A stretch of DNA of 64,000 nt from Pseudomonadales bacterium (GTDB taxonomy: Bacteria > Pseudomonadota > Gammaproteobacteria > Pseudomonadales > Pseudohongiellaceae). Each line of letters opens with the position of its first letter. Position 1 is the stretch's first letter. The position numbers were made by a program, and so were the translations under genes. The notes below the pieces were generated by a model. The model worked only from the letters and a program-made list of their open reading frames with translations, was not told where the DNA came from and ran no database searches. Of the stretch, positions 8,720-15,829 are shown in pieces. Location of the stretch: contig JACKOH010000001.1 of NCBI GenBank assembly GCA_024234395.1, positions 124,001-188,000 of the forward strand, in the 5' to 3' direction.

Positions 8720-8821
8720 CTACAAAACCCTGCGTCGCTACGCTCCGATGGGTGGCAGCTTTGCCGCGGTCCAGGTGGCAGGCTTCAGATGGAATGGGTG
8801 GCAGACTTCAGCGGTTTACGC

Positions 8822-8938
8822 AAAATCCTTGACGAAGGGGAGATCCGCATGGTCCCGGCCTGCCGACCAGCCGGGCGCAGCCCGGTAGGTCGGGCCTGAA
8901 CTTACCGTGCGGATCAGGGCCCCTTGGTCAAGGATTTT
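8822..8938. repeat. 117 bp imperfect palindrome (MITE- or attC-like)
   Basis: The arms pair over nearly the full length. AAAATCCTTGAC at the left end matches GTCAAGGATTTT at the right end. Inside, AAGGGG pairs with CCCCTT, GATCCGCA with TGCGGATC, and GCCGGGC with GCCCGGT near the tip. It begins 13 bases after the IS21 right end and precedes the protease 3' end. It contains no gene. Its nature (MITE, folded recombination site, or strong terminator) is not decided. Confidence 0.7.
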
Positions 8939-8988
8939 CGATATTTGTAATGGTCTGACAAGTGAGATCTGCAATGCTGCTCTATTTA

Positions 8989-9904
8989 CTATTCCACAAC
9001 ACGAACTTGTTTTTTGCCATTTCCTAGGTCAGCTATCGTAATTTTATTGATGGTGTCATCAACTTGAATGTAACCCCTTTGGGCTAATTCATAAGGATTA
9101 GATATTGGACTGTCGGGGTTGTTGACCATATTGTTATCAAGTTCAGCAACCATAATCGGATAGATCAACGAACAATAGGAAATAAATGAGTCTTCGTTAT
9201 CATCAGCCCCAAAAGAAGAACAAATCACACCGCAAGCTGATCCAGCTTCGTTAAAAACAGGACCTCCACTCATCCCCCCCATCAAACCTCGCGCTGGTTC
9301 TAAATACAGGAAAGTTAAGTAATGCGGTGTCTCTGCGCTGAGGATGTATTTCTACAATCTCGCCTTTCGTAAATGCTGTATTCTGGCCATACTCCAATTT
9401 TGTTTTACCCTCGGATTGTCCTACTTCGTCACACTTCATCTTGTAATAACCAAAACCCAGTACTTTCTGTCCGATTTGTGGTATTCCAGGACTGAGCTTT
9501 ACGACAGGAAACTTTAATCTTTCGCCATCACCTTTGACTATTCCGCGGAGTCTGCAGAATGCAATATCCGATTCGCGTGGGTAAGAGACGTTGGAGATTG
9601 AGATAAAGCCACCGACGTTGTGTTCATTGTTGGGCCCATGTTTTTCGTTTGTAATGTAGAGTGCATAAAGCTCCATTTCAATTTCGTGGTGCTTGCCATC
9701 TTCCGGTTGCTTACCCATAACCCTGAAGTAAGCTTCCTGAATTACGTGAGCAGCGGTCATCATCAGACCATCAGGGCTAATCATAAAACCGGTTCCAACA
9801 GGCCAATACCGACCCTGCTTCGCGGCAATTATTGGCATAATCGCTTGTTGCGTAAAATGCCCGAACTCATCTAGCGGCTGAAAGTTCTCAGTAATTTGAA
9901 TCAT
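8989..9904 (-). pseudogene. Trypsin-like serine protease, frameshifted at a G7 tract
   Basis: The 5' part (9904 to about 9280) encodes the His (TAAHVI) and Asp (SDIAFCR) of a chymotrypsin/DegP-like triad. The Ser motif GGMSGGPVF lies in the next frame (from 9285 down to 8989). The switch falls on a run of seven G (minus strand; 9274-9280). With six G the frame would read RFDGG then MSGGPVF, as in intact relatives. The restored protein would have about 304 residues, no signal peptide and no transmembrane segment, suggesting a cytosolic trypsin-like peptidase of a kind seen in defence or stress islands. Slippage, phase variation or sequencing error cannot be separated here. Confidence 0.75.
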
Positions 9905-10024
9905 TTGGCGTTACCTGAAGCACTCTGCCTGTGAGTATAAGGACAACAGTTCCTGAGCTGAATGGGACAAAAACGAATCTTTGGGACAATCGAAACTTTC
10001 GATCAGGCTGGAAGCCGCGAGAAA

Positions 10025-10069
10025 TGGCACGCCCGGAGAGATTCGAACTCCCGACCAACTGGTTCGAAG
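10025..10069 (-). repeat. att site, left copy (tRNA-Arg 3' half)
   Basis: A 45 bp sequence identical to 15726-15770 and in the same orientation. On the minus strand it corresponds to the end of the anticodon loop, the variable loop and T arm (GTTCGAATC), and the acceptor end with CCA of a tRNA. The rest of the tRNA is absent at this copy. It is the outer boundary of the integrative element. Confidence 0.85.
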
Positions 10070-10818
10070 ATTTAACCGTAAATTTGTAACTTTATTAATA
10101 ACAATGACTTACGGCCTTGGTCATCGCTTAAAACTAGCCTATTTTCTTCTAATTTAGCCTGGATTAGTGCATTTTCTGCTACATACCCTGAACAGCCGAC
10201 ACTGAATTGCACTCTGAGTGATTGCATTATGATCGCAGCTGATCAAAGAAGTATTTTAACGTGTAGAGCCCCTATCAGGTGGAAACTTCCGCTGTAGACA
10301 CCAAGTGGAAGCTAGCTGTACTCGTCTCCTAGGCACGATTTTCTATGTGGGCAAAGTAGAATTCTCTTTATTTCAGTGGGATACTGACCGCTGTAAGTTA
10401 CATATGGGGACCCCCTCCATACCCAGCGGGAATGGAGACCCCCTCGTTAACACTAATGTTACTGCGTCTTGGGAACTGCAGATCAGAGACTCAGTCACCA
10501 GTGCAAGTAGTTAGCCGGAGATTCTAAAGTCCTGGCGCAGAACCGTTGGAACAATGGCCTCGACGAAGGACTGCACTGCGAGCGGAGAGTTCATCGCAGA
10601 CAATAGGCGCTGATCATCACAGATCGTTAGCAAGTCTAGTTGGTTAAGGAATTGAGAGTTACTATTTTGGGGCAGTCAGTAATTGGCAGCAGTAAACGAG
10701 GAAGCGAAGTGTCCTTTTCGACGTGGCAAGGATCGCGCCAAGAGAACCGGGATGGGCCACAGTAACCATTCTTTCAATAAGGGATACGGCGCTGCGCGCC
10801 GCACCCATTAACCTCGGC
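10070..10818. other. Non-coding stretch inside the integrative element
   Basis: No credible gene. The only open frame, 10305-10514, runs through stem-loop repeat B and has no ribosome site. The stretch holds that repeat and, at its end, an attC right half. The rest shows nothing recognisable. Confidence 0.5.
10400..10461 (+). repeat. Stem-loop repeat, copy B
   Basis: The second copy of the 4591-4651 repeat, with one extra base and a few substitutions, same orientation. Here the right end GTTAACACTAATGTTAC is a better inverted motif than in copy A. Confidence 0.75.
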
Positions 10819-10825
10819 GTTATGC
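10752..10825 (+). repeat. Probable attC site 3
   Basis: The right half is clear: CCCATTAACCTCGGC followed by R' GTTATGC (10819-10825), just before the CPCC gene. The left half is uncertain; CAGTAAC with inverted bases (GGCG / CGCC) upstream is the best candidate for R''. Confidence 0.4.
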
Positions 10826-10843
10826 ATAAAAGCGGATCGAGAC

Positions 10844-11197
10844 ATGGAAACGTGTGCGTGTTGCGGATATAAAACAATTGTTGAAAAAGGGTGTTACGAA
10901 ATATGTCCTATTTGCTACTGGGAAGATGATTCTGTTCAAGAAGCAGATCCGTGGTTTAAAGGTGGTGTCAATTCACCGAGTTTGTACGAGGCCCAAGAGA
11001 ATTACCAAAAATATGGTGCAATGGAAGAGCGGTTTATCTCAAATGTAAGGGCGCCAGGAAAAACTGACGAAAAAGATAAGTCATGGCGCCGATTGAATGA
11101 AGCAGATAAAGAGTATTGCACCACTCCCGCCATAATAGAGAAAGTGTGGGGTAGCAAAGAAGCAATATCCTACAACTACTGGGAGAGAAATGCATAA
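10844..11197 (+). CDS. CPCC-type cysteine-rich protein (cassette gene)
   Basis: 117 residues. The N-terminal Cys pattern CACCGY and CPICYWEDD fits the Cys-rich CPCC family, a small likely zinc-binding domain often found in integron cassettes and toxin-linked loci. The conserved NSPSLYEAQENYQKYGA segment of that family is also present. The function is unknown. It is AT-rich, and its TAA stop lies within the R'' box of attC 4, which fixes it as a gene cassette. Confidence 0.85.
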   Translation: METCACCGYKTIVEKGCYEICPICYWEDDSVQEADPWFKGGVNSPSLYEAQENYQKYGAMEERFISNVRAPGKTDEKDKSWRRLNEADKEYCTTPAIIEKVWGSKEAISYNYWERNA

Positions 11198-11281
11198 CAA
11201 GGCCATCAAAAACCGCTCCACTTCGTTCCGCTGGACCTCCTTACGCTGCGCTCCAGTCGGCCCTTTATGGCGACGTTATGT
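11192..11281 (+). repeat. attC recombination site 4
   Basis: The clearest attC in the window. R'' is GCATAAC (11192-11198) and R' is GTTATGT (11275-11281). The L'' block GGCCATCAAA pairs with CTTTATGGC next to R'. The centre (CGCTCCAC to CTGCGCTCC) is partly palindromic. 90 bp; it separates two cassette genes. Confidence 0.8.
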
Positions 11282-11583
11282 GTAAAAAGATGCACGAGCA
11301 CTATCAAATACAAGAAGCTCTCCGCCCTATGCTGGAACAAGCTGGATTCACAATTGAGTCGGAAAAACCGGAACTTGATTATTACGGCTCACTCAGAACA
11401 ATATTTGTGGCGGGAGAAAAGAGGGTTCTTCTCGAATGGGATGGAGAAGAAGGCTTTGGGTATGCCGAAGTCTGGAAGAATGGCGAATGGGAACAGTTGC
11501 GAACCAATGTACTGGAGTCCAAAGAATCTGAATTCCGAAAAGCCATTGAAACGTTGGCTGAAGAAATTAAGGAGTACATTTGA
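11278..11583 (+). CDS. Small acidic cassette protein, unknown
   Basis: 101 residues from the ATG that overlaps the R' box (a second ATG is at 11290). It has an N-terminal helix (YQIQEALRPMLEQAGF), beta-like GEKRVLLEWDGEEGFGYAEVW and a C-terminal amphipathic helix. It is a compact single-domain protein without signal peptide or membrane segment. No family recognised. The attC sites on both sides support it as a real cassette gene. Confidence 0.7.
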   Translation: MCKKMHEHYQIQEALRPMLEQAGFTIESEKPELDYYGSLRTIFVAGEKRVLLEWDGEEGFGYAEVWKNGEWEQLRTNVLESKESEFRKAIETLAEEIKEYI

Positions 11584-11596
11584 ATGTCTGAGCAAC

Positions 11597-11684
11597 ACAT
11601 AACAAGTAGCTCTAGTCGTTCGTCACTCCGTTCCTCACTGAGACGCTCCGCTTCGCTACGCGCCCCTAAGCATGGGCGCTATGT
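11597..11684 (+). repeat. attC recombination site 5
   Basis: R'' is ACATAAC (11597-11603). The R' box reads GCTATGT (11678-11684), one base off the GTT consensus. CCCCTAAGCATGGGC precedes R', as in attC sites of chromosomal integrons. The centre ACTCCGTTCC / CGCTCCGCTTCGC resembles that of site 4. 88 bp. The mutated GTT may weaken recombination. Confidence 0.7.
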
Positions 11685-11703
11685 GTGCACGTAGACCGAC
11701 AAT

Positions 11704-11982
11704 ATGATCGAGCTATTTACGTTTCTCTCCGCATGCTTATTTATGTCCACAGTAGTACTTGGCGCTCGTTTCTTGGACCTTTGGAAGAAGGAAGAGCCAG
11801 AATTGTGGAGGCGCTGGGGTTCGCCCAACATGGGCTACAACTTCGGCATGTATTTTCCTGTCATATTCGGTAGTGCTTTAAATCAGTCTAAAGCAGTGCA
11901 ATTGCTCAAAGCCCGCAAATTTCTTCGCGTGTCTTTTGGTGGTTTAGCGCTGTCATTTGTAGCTTTGGCGTTAGTGCTTTGA
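11704..11982 (+). CDS. Small membrane protein (cassette gene)
   Basis: 92 residues. It has one hydrophobic helix at the N-terminus (about 3-24, ELFTFLSACLFMSTVVLGA) and one at the C-terminus (about 74-92, VSFGGLALSFVALALVL), joined by a polar segment rich in Trp and charge. Probably an inner-membrane hairpin protein. No family recognised. It lies directly after attC 5. Confidence 0.65.
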   Translation: MIELFTFLSACLFMSTVVLGARFLDLWKKEEPELWRRWGSPNMGYNFGMYFPVIFGSALNQSKAVQLLKARKFLRVSFGGLALSFVALALVL

Positions 11983-11989
11983 ATTGCAT

Positions 11990-12071
11990 CGCACAAGTTG
12001 GTCAATACTACTCTGCTACTTCGTGGCTGCGCGGGGCATGATAAAGCATGCCCCTTGCCAACGGATTAATG
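11990..12071 (+). repeat. Degenerate attC-like site 6
   Basis: CAAGTTGGTCAA (about 12004-12011 region) can pair with TTGCCAACGG (12055-12064), next to an R'-like ATTAATG (12065-12071). The centre holds a perfect 8 bp hairpin, GGGGCATG / CATGCCCC (12033-12054). The duplicated segment starts at this R'-like box, as it does at 5246. Confidence 0.35.
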
Positions 12072-12496
12072 AACGCTTTGGCTGGTTGCTGACGGTAGGC
12101 TATAGAAAAAATTAGGAGTTTAACGTCATGGATGACGGATCAAAATGTCGGCTGTTGGCTCTACTTAAGAAGCTACTGCCTGAATTTAACGAAATTCTCA
12201 ATCAGGTTAAGGACGGGCGCGGTTTCCTTAATTTTCCCTCAGGCTTCGCTGATTGGTTGATCGCGGATGGCCTGCCTCCGTGGTCACACTTCTACAAGAG
12301 CAAAAACGCATTCAAAACCCTTGGCGTAAGAGCGATCACTGATCCCAGTTACCTAGATGAGCTGAAAGCTTCTGGTCAAGTTCTTAGTTCTAATTATGTG
12401 AATGAATTGAAGGAGGAAGTGATCGAGGATGTTCTTGCTGGGGATTTTTTCGATGTCTCTGACGAAGAACTTCTTGATTCTCAGGAGGCTGTTGAG
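12071..12496 (+). repeat. Duplicated segment, copy 2
   Basis: Partner of 5246-5673: same leader, same AATTAGGAG ribosome site, same start and 123 homologous codons. Homology stops abruptly at 12496. Confidence 0.85.
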
Positions 12497-12538
12497 AACT
12501 GGGAGTCCCTCTTAGAGGACAAAAGAATTCACGATTAA
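12128..12538 (+). CDS. Paralogue of the recombinase N-terminal region, 136 aa
   Basis: Matches residues 1-123 of the 5305-6183 gene, with Gln84 intact, and then ends in a unique tail (NWESLLEDKRIHD). It lacks the recombinase catalytic domain entirely. Either this is a recombinase gene cut off by the arrival of the rep-int module, or it is the original free-standing gene that became fused to a recombinase in the other copy. The domain itself (helical, with FPSGFADWLIADGLPPWSHFY) is not recognised. Confidence 0.6.
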   Translation: MDDGSKCRLLALLKKLLPEFNEILNQVKDGRGFLNFPSGFADWLIADGLPPWSHFYKSKNAFKTLGVRAITDPSYLDELKASGQVLSSNYVNELKEEVIEDVLAGDFFDVSDEELLDSQEAVENWESLLEDKRIHD

Positions 12539-12588
12539 AAACGACATACCTGTTGTTTTACACGATCGTTACTCAGTCGGCATACTTC

Positions 12589-13005
12589 ATGTCTCTTGTA
12601 ACATTCGGGCGACATATATGCGATCTGGTAGCCGACGCCGAGAACGGCGACGATGAAGCCTTCTGCAAAGCCGTACAGATCGACAAGACCATTCTATTTG
12701 GTATTCCTTATTTTCATAAACGTCTAATCCGGGCTCAGCTTGGCAGTGAGCCGGAGTTTTTACACAAGCTGGCTCTGGCCCTGGAGAGTCCCTCCCTTGG
12801 CCGGAGGATCAGCTACCCCCAGCTGATGTTTGTCTTTGCGATTCTGGACGATGAAGGGTTGCTGGATATGCCCCTGGACGAACTCCTGACATTCTGTGAG
12901 GAACTGGGCGTCTATGGTCGGGAGTATGGCGTTGAAGATACCGAGAGCCTTCGAAAGCGCCGCAAGTACTATCGAGATCGTACCGGACGCCGAATCCTGA
13001 TTTGA
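12589..13005 (+). CDS. Conserved-looking hypothetical protein of the rep-int module
   Basis: 138 residues from the ATG at 12589 (the frame is open from a TTG at 12553). Soluble and acidic in its C-terminal half, helical, ending in a basic RKRRKYYRDRTGRR tail. No family recognised. Its position immediately upstream of rep suggests it belongs to the replication or control module of the integrative element. Confidence 0.6.
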   Translation: MSLVTFGRHICDLVADAENGDDEAFCKAVQIDKTILFGIPYFHKRLIRAQLGSEPEFLHKLALALESPSLGRRISYPQLMFVFAILDDEGLLDMPLDELLTFCEELGVYGREYGVEDTESLRKRRKYYRDRTGRRILI

Positions 13006-13096
13006 CGTCCTTCGCAACCTCCAAACTCAGCCATAGTATCGGAAACCGTCTAATTGCGGCGGTTTGGCACCGCCTTACTTTATCAAGGTGGTTTAT

Positions 13097-14434
13097 ATGT
13101 CTTCCGATACTTCTCCCCAACAAAGCAACAACACAAGGGCGGCGCGAGATGCTGCCCCGCAGCACCGGCCCGCCCCTGATGGTGGTTCTGGAAAGGGTAC
13201 GCAGTCTAGTAACACAGTACCCTCTAATTGCATTGATACCTGTAATACCAGGATTCTCCGTACCGGTATTGATAGCCTGTACCTGACCTATCAGGGCCAT
13301 TTATCCGATGAGTCGTCCATCCGGCTGACCAAGCTCAAGAAGATGGCACAGTCCACCAGCGCCTCAAGCGTGAACCTGGCGCAATTCCGTGTTAAGAAGC
13401 ATGTGTTTGAGGTTAAAGGTAATGGCAGACATCCCTTTGCCTACATCCTGGAAGATGGCACGTTCCGGATCGAAGCCGCTAAACAGGACGCCAAGCAAGC
13501 GCCCCTGGCATACGCGAAAGTGTCTAGTGAGCTGCTGACAGTCGCTGGACCTAAAAAGGCCCTCAAGGTCTTGAAGAGGGTTGTCGACGTGCTGGGGCCT
13601 GTCACTGCCGGTCCGAACGTCGCCAGGGTCGATCTGTGCGTTGACTTCCTCACTGATTACCCCTTGGAAAATATCACCGATGCCGAATTTGTCACCAAGG
13701 CCAGAACCCTGGCACGACATTCCGACATGCGGCAGTTCTCTGGAATTTCCTTTGCGCCCAGGGCAGACCTCTCGGCCCGACTCTACAACAAGACCATAGA
13801 GATGCGGTCGAAGAATAGTCCACGTCCCTACTTGAAATCGCTGTGGCGAAAAGCAGGCTGGGATGGTGAGCAGGACGTCTGGCGGCTGGAGTTTCAGCTT
13901 CGTCGACCAGCGTAAAGGACACTGGACATTGTGACCTACGGGGAACTGAAAAAATGTCGTGGTGCTCTCTGGCAATACTGCACTAATCAATGGCTCAAGC
14001 ACACCTTTCCAAACCTGGCGGATCAGACTCAGACCCGCTGGCCGGCCTCTTCGTTTTGGGAGGTTTTGCAGGGCGCTGATTGGGGCAAGTCTGGTCAGAC
14101 TCTGTTGACCCGGCACAAGGTTGAACGGGGTCGCCCACCCTCCGACAGGCACCTGTTCGTCAACGGCCTCAGTCCTCTGACCTCGTTCTCTGCCCGTGAA
14201 GGTTACACCCATGCCGGGGAAGCCTCTGAAGCGTTCCTGAAGGCTGCACAGGACTACCACGATGGCACGTCCCAGATCACGGGCGTCAGCTTTGACGACT
14301 ACTACCGGACCAAGGTCGAGGAAAAACGCCGCTTCTACAACGCAGGCCCGAACAAGCCCCTCGGAGACGGTCCCCATCCGGCAGACAAAGCCGTATCCCG
14401 CGAATACAGGAAACGCAGCGATGGAGACTACTAA
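13097..14434 (+). pseudogene. Replication-initiator-like gene with internal TAA
   Basis: One frame from the ATG at 13097 (AAGGTGG ribosome site) to 14434, interrupted only by TAA at 13913-13915 (RRPA stop RTLDIVTYGEL). The segment before the stop has a phage-type replication-initiation pattern: TGIDSLYLTYQG, ARVDLCVDF, ARLYNKTIE and WRLEFQLRR. The part after (VTYGELKKCRGALWQYC) looks like its natural continuation. A single change TTA to TAA would explain it. The intact protein would have about 445 residues and would probably nick or initiate replication of the excised element. Confidence 0.7.
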
Positions 14435-14735
14435 CCATGAGACTCTCGATCTCCAGGAGGCCGCTGATTTCCTCAAACTACACTGGCAGACAGTCCGGGA
14501 GAGAGCCAAATCCGGTGATATCCCTGCCGCCAAGCTGGGACGCCGCTGGGTGTTCCTCAAGGCTGACCTTGTGCTCTACCTGCAATCACACTACTCTACT
14601 GGCCGACCAAGGCCGCAAGTCCAGCAGAATGTAGGAGATGCATTATGTTGTACAAACGACCGAATTCGCGTTTCTGGTGGTGTAGCTTTACCGCACCTGA
14701 CGGAACTCGAATACAACGCTCTACTAAAACAGTAG
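14421..14735 (+). CDS. Helix-turn-helix excisionase-like protein
   Basis: 104 residues. Residues about 9-55 form a MerR/excisionase-type winged HTH: LDLQEAADFLKLHWQTVRER, then IPAAKLGRRWVFLKADLVLYL. Such proteins act as directionality factors for the neighbouring tyrosine integrase. It overlaps the end of rep by 14 bases and the start of int by 91 bases, so the three are surely co-transcribed. Confidence 0.8.
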   Translation: METTNHETLDLQEAADFLKLHWQTVRERAKSGDIPAAKLGRRWVFLKADLVLYLQSHYSTGRPRPQVQQNVGDALCCTNDRIRVSGGVALPHLTELEYNALLKQ

Positions 14736-15700
14736 ACAGGCCCCTGGCACAGGAGTTTGAGGATAAGCTCCGTGTTCAGTACTGGCGGAACGCCCAGCTG
14801 GGTGAGAAGCCGAGAAGGACCTGGAAAGAAGCAGCGGTCAGATGGTATCGAGAGACCTCCCGCAAGTCGGTGGTGAATGACTTAGGTCATATCCAGTGGC
14901 TTGATCCTTACCTGGGGCATTTGTTCCTGGATGAGATCACGCGGGAGGTCATCGACCAGATCACGGAAACCAAGGTTAATACCGGCGTGAAACCGGCAAC
15001 GGTCAATCGCTTGTTGGAACTGGTCAGAGTGATTCTGAATACGGCTGTGAAGCAATGGGAGTGGATTGATCGGGCACCCCATATTCGGATGCTGAAGGAC
15101 CCGGCCAGGCGTATCCGGTGGTTAACGCGGGAGGAGGTAAGAACACTCCTGTCGAATCTGCCACCTCATACACAAGCCCTGGTGCGGTTCTCCCTGGCAA
15201 CCGGATTGAGAGAAACCAACGTCACGCGGTTGCAGTGGTCGCAGGTTGATCTTGAACGGCGTGCCGCCTGGATACACCCGGATCAGTCCAAGACAGGACG
15301 TCCAATCGGGATACCGTTGAACAAGGAAGCGGTGGTGTTACTCAGAGGTGAGTTAGGTAAGCATCCGAAATACGTGTTTACCTTTAATGGCAGACCCATC
15401 AAGCGGGCCAATACCAAAGTCTGGCGTCGAGCGTTAGAGCAGTCTGGTATAGAGAATTTCCGCTGGCATGATTTGCGGCACACCTGGGCAAGCTGGCACG
15501 TTCAGAACGGCACCCCGATGCATGTGTTACAAGAACTAGGAGGTTGGTCAGATATTCGGATGGTGCAGCGTTATGCTCACCTGGCACCGGAGCATCTGTC
15601 ACCGTATGCCGAAACCTTGTGTGAGCTGGAACCTGTTACTACATTTTCCACTACACATGAAAGAGCGAAACAAAAAAGCAGCTACCCCTTTTCGAGATAA
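14645..15700 (+). CDS. int: Tyrosine site-specific integrase
   Basis: 351 residues. The N-terminal arm-binding and core-binding domains (1-155) precede the catalytic domain with R189 (TGLRETN), K216 (SKTGRP), H275 and R278 (HDLRHT), W301 in place of the second His (GGWSD), and nucleophile Y310 (RYAHL). All catalytic residues are present. It lies 25 bases from the right att repeat, which marks it as the enzyme that inserted this element at a tRNA 3' end. Confidence 0.95.
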   Translation: MLYKRPNSRFWWCSFTAPDGTRIQRSTKTVDRPLAQEFEDKLRVQYWRNAQLGEKPRRTWKEAAVRWYRETSRKSVVNDLGHIQWLDPYLGHLFLDEITREVIDQITETKVNTGVKPATVNRLLELVRVILNTAVKQWEWIDRAPHIRMLKDPARRIRWLTREEVRTLLSNLPPHTQALVRFSLATGLRETNVTRLQWSQVDLERRAAWIHPDQSKTGRPIGIPLNKEAVVLLRGELGKHPKYVFTFNGRPIKRANTKVWRRALEQSGIENFRWHDLRHTWASWHVQNGTPMHVLQELGGWSDIRMVQRYAHLAPEHLSPYAETLCELEPVTTFSTTHERAKQKSSYPFSR

Positions 15701-15725
15701 CTGCTTGATTCTAAATCGCTTATTT

Positions 15726-15770
15726 TGGCACGCCCGGAGAGATTCGAACTCCCGACCAACTGGTTCGAAG
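15726..15770 (-). repeat. att site, right copy (tRNA-Arg 3' half)
   Basis: Identical to 10025-10069 over 45 bases. On the minus strand the 3' end reads through the T arm to CCA. Here the anticodon stem is also completed (CCAGT follows at 15771-15775). Confidence 0.85.
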
Positions 15771-15775
15771 CCAGT
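15726..15775 (-). tRNA. Partial tRNA-Arg(TCG)-like sequence, 5' half missing
   Basis: The anticodon arm ACTGG-CTTCGAA-CCAGT (anticodon TCG), T arm GGAGTTCGAATCTCC and acceptor strand ending GTGCCA are present. No D arm or matching 5' acceptor (expected ACGCCCG) is found in the adjoining bases. It is a tRNA remnant left at the attachment site, not a working gene. Confidence 0.65.
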
Positions 15776-15829
15776 TACTCTCCCCGCCTCATAAGTTCTT
15801 CCTACCCCAAAAAAATAAGCCAGCCCAAA

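Larger units (their letters stand above)
6241..8808 (+). mobile_element. IS21-family insertion sequence
   Basis: istA and istB are flanked by ends built of repeated blocks. On the left the motif CTGCCAC recurs at 6245-6319 (AAGTCTGCCAC, AAGCCTGCCACCC, GCTGCCAC, GCAAAGCTGCCACC). On the right the same motifs appear inverted at 8753-8808 and finish in GTGGCAGACTT. Such multiple subterminal repeats are typical of IS21. Boundaries are approximate to a few bases and no target duplication is identified. The element sits just after the recombinase pseudogene. Confidence 0.85.
10025..15770 (+). mobile_element. Small integrative element with rep-xis-int and cassette cargo
   Basis: Bounded by the 45 bp direct repeats. 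The integrase gene ends 25 bases before the right repeat, the standard layout for tRNA-targeting elements. From left to right it holds a cassette block (10.8-12.1 kb), a truncated recombinase-leader copy, a conserved hypothetical gene, a replication-initiator-like gene (nonsense mutation), an excisionase-like HTH gene and a tyrosine integrase. It lacks visible capsid or conjugation genes, so if mobile it would be a satellite-like or helper-dependent element. Confidence 0.7.

Noticed and set aside
10305..10514. 69-codon open frame
   Set aside because: Runs through the stem-loop repeat and lacks a ribosome site; repeat-derived residues also appear at the end of the DUF4145-like gene.
5554..13915. 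TAA readthrough or stop reassignment in island genes
   Set aside because: Two TAA codons interrupt mobile genes, but TAA ends many intact chromosomal genes in the window, so ordinary nonsense mutations explain them better.
13364..14560. Long minus-strand open frame (398 codons) opposite the rep gene
   Set aside because: Antisense to a coherent replication-type protein on the plus strand; composition is Arg/Ser-rich shadow sequence with no domain.
15726..15800. Complete tRNA gene
   Set aside because: No D arm or pairing 5' acceptor strand is present next to the T arm and anticodon arm.
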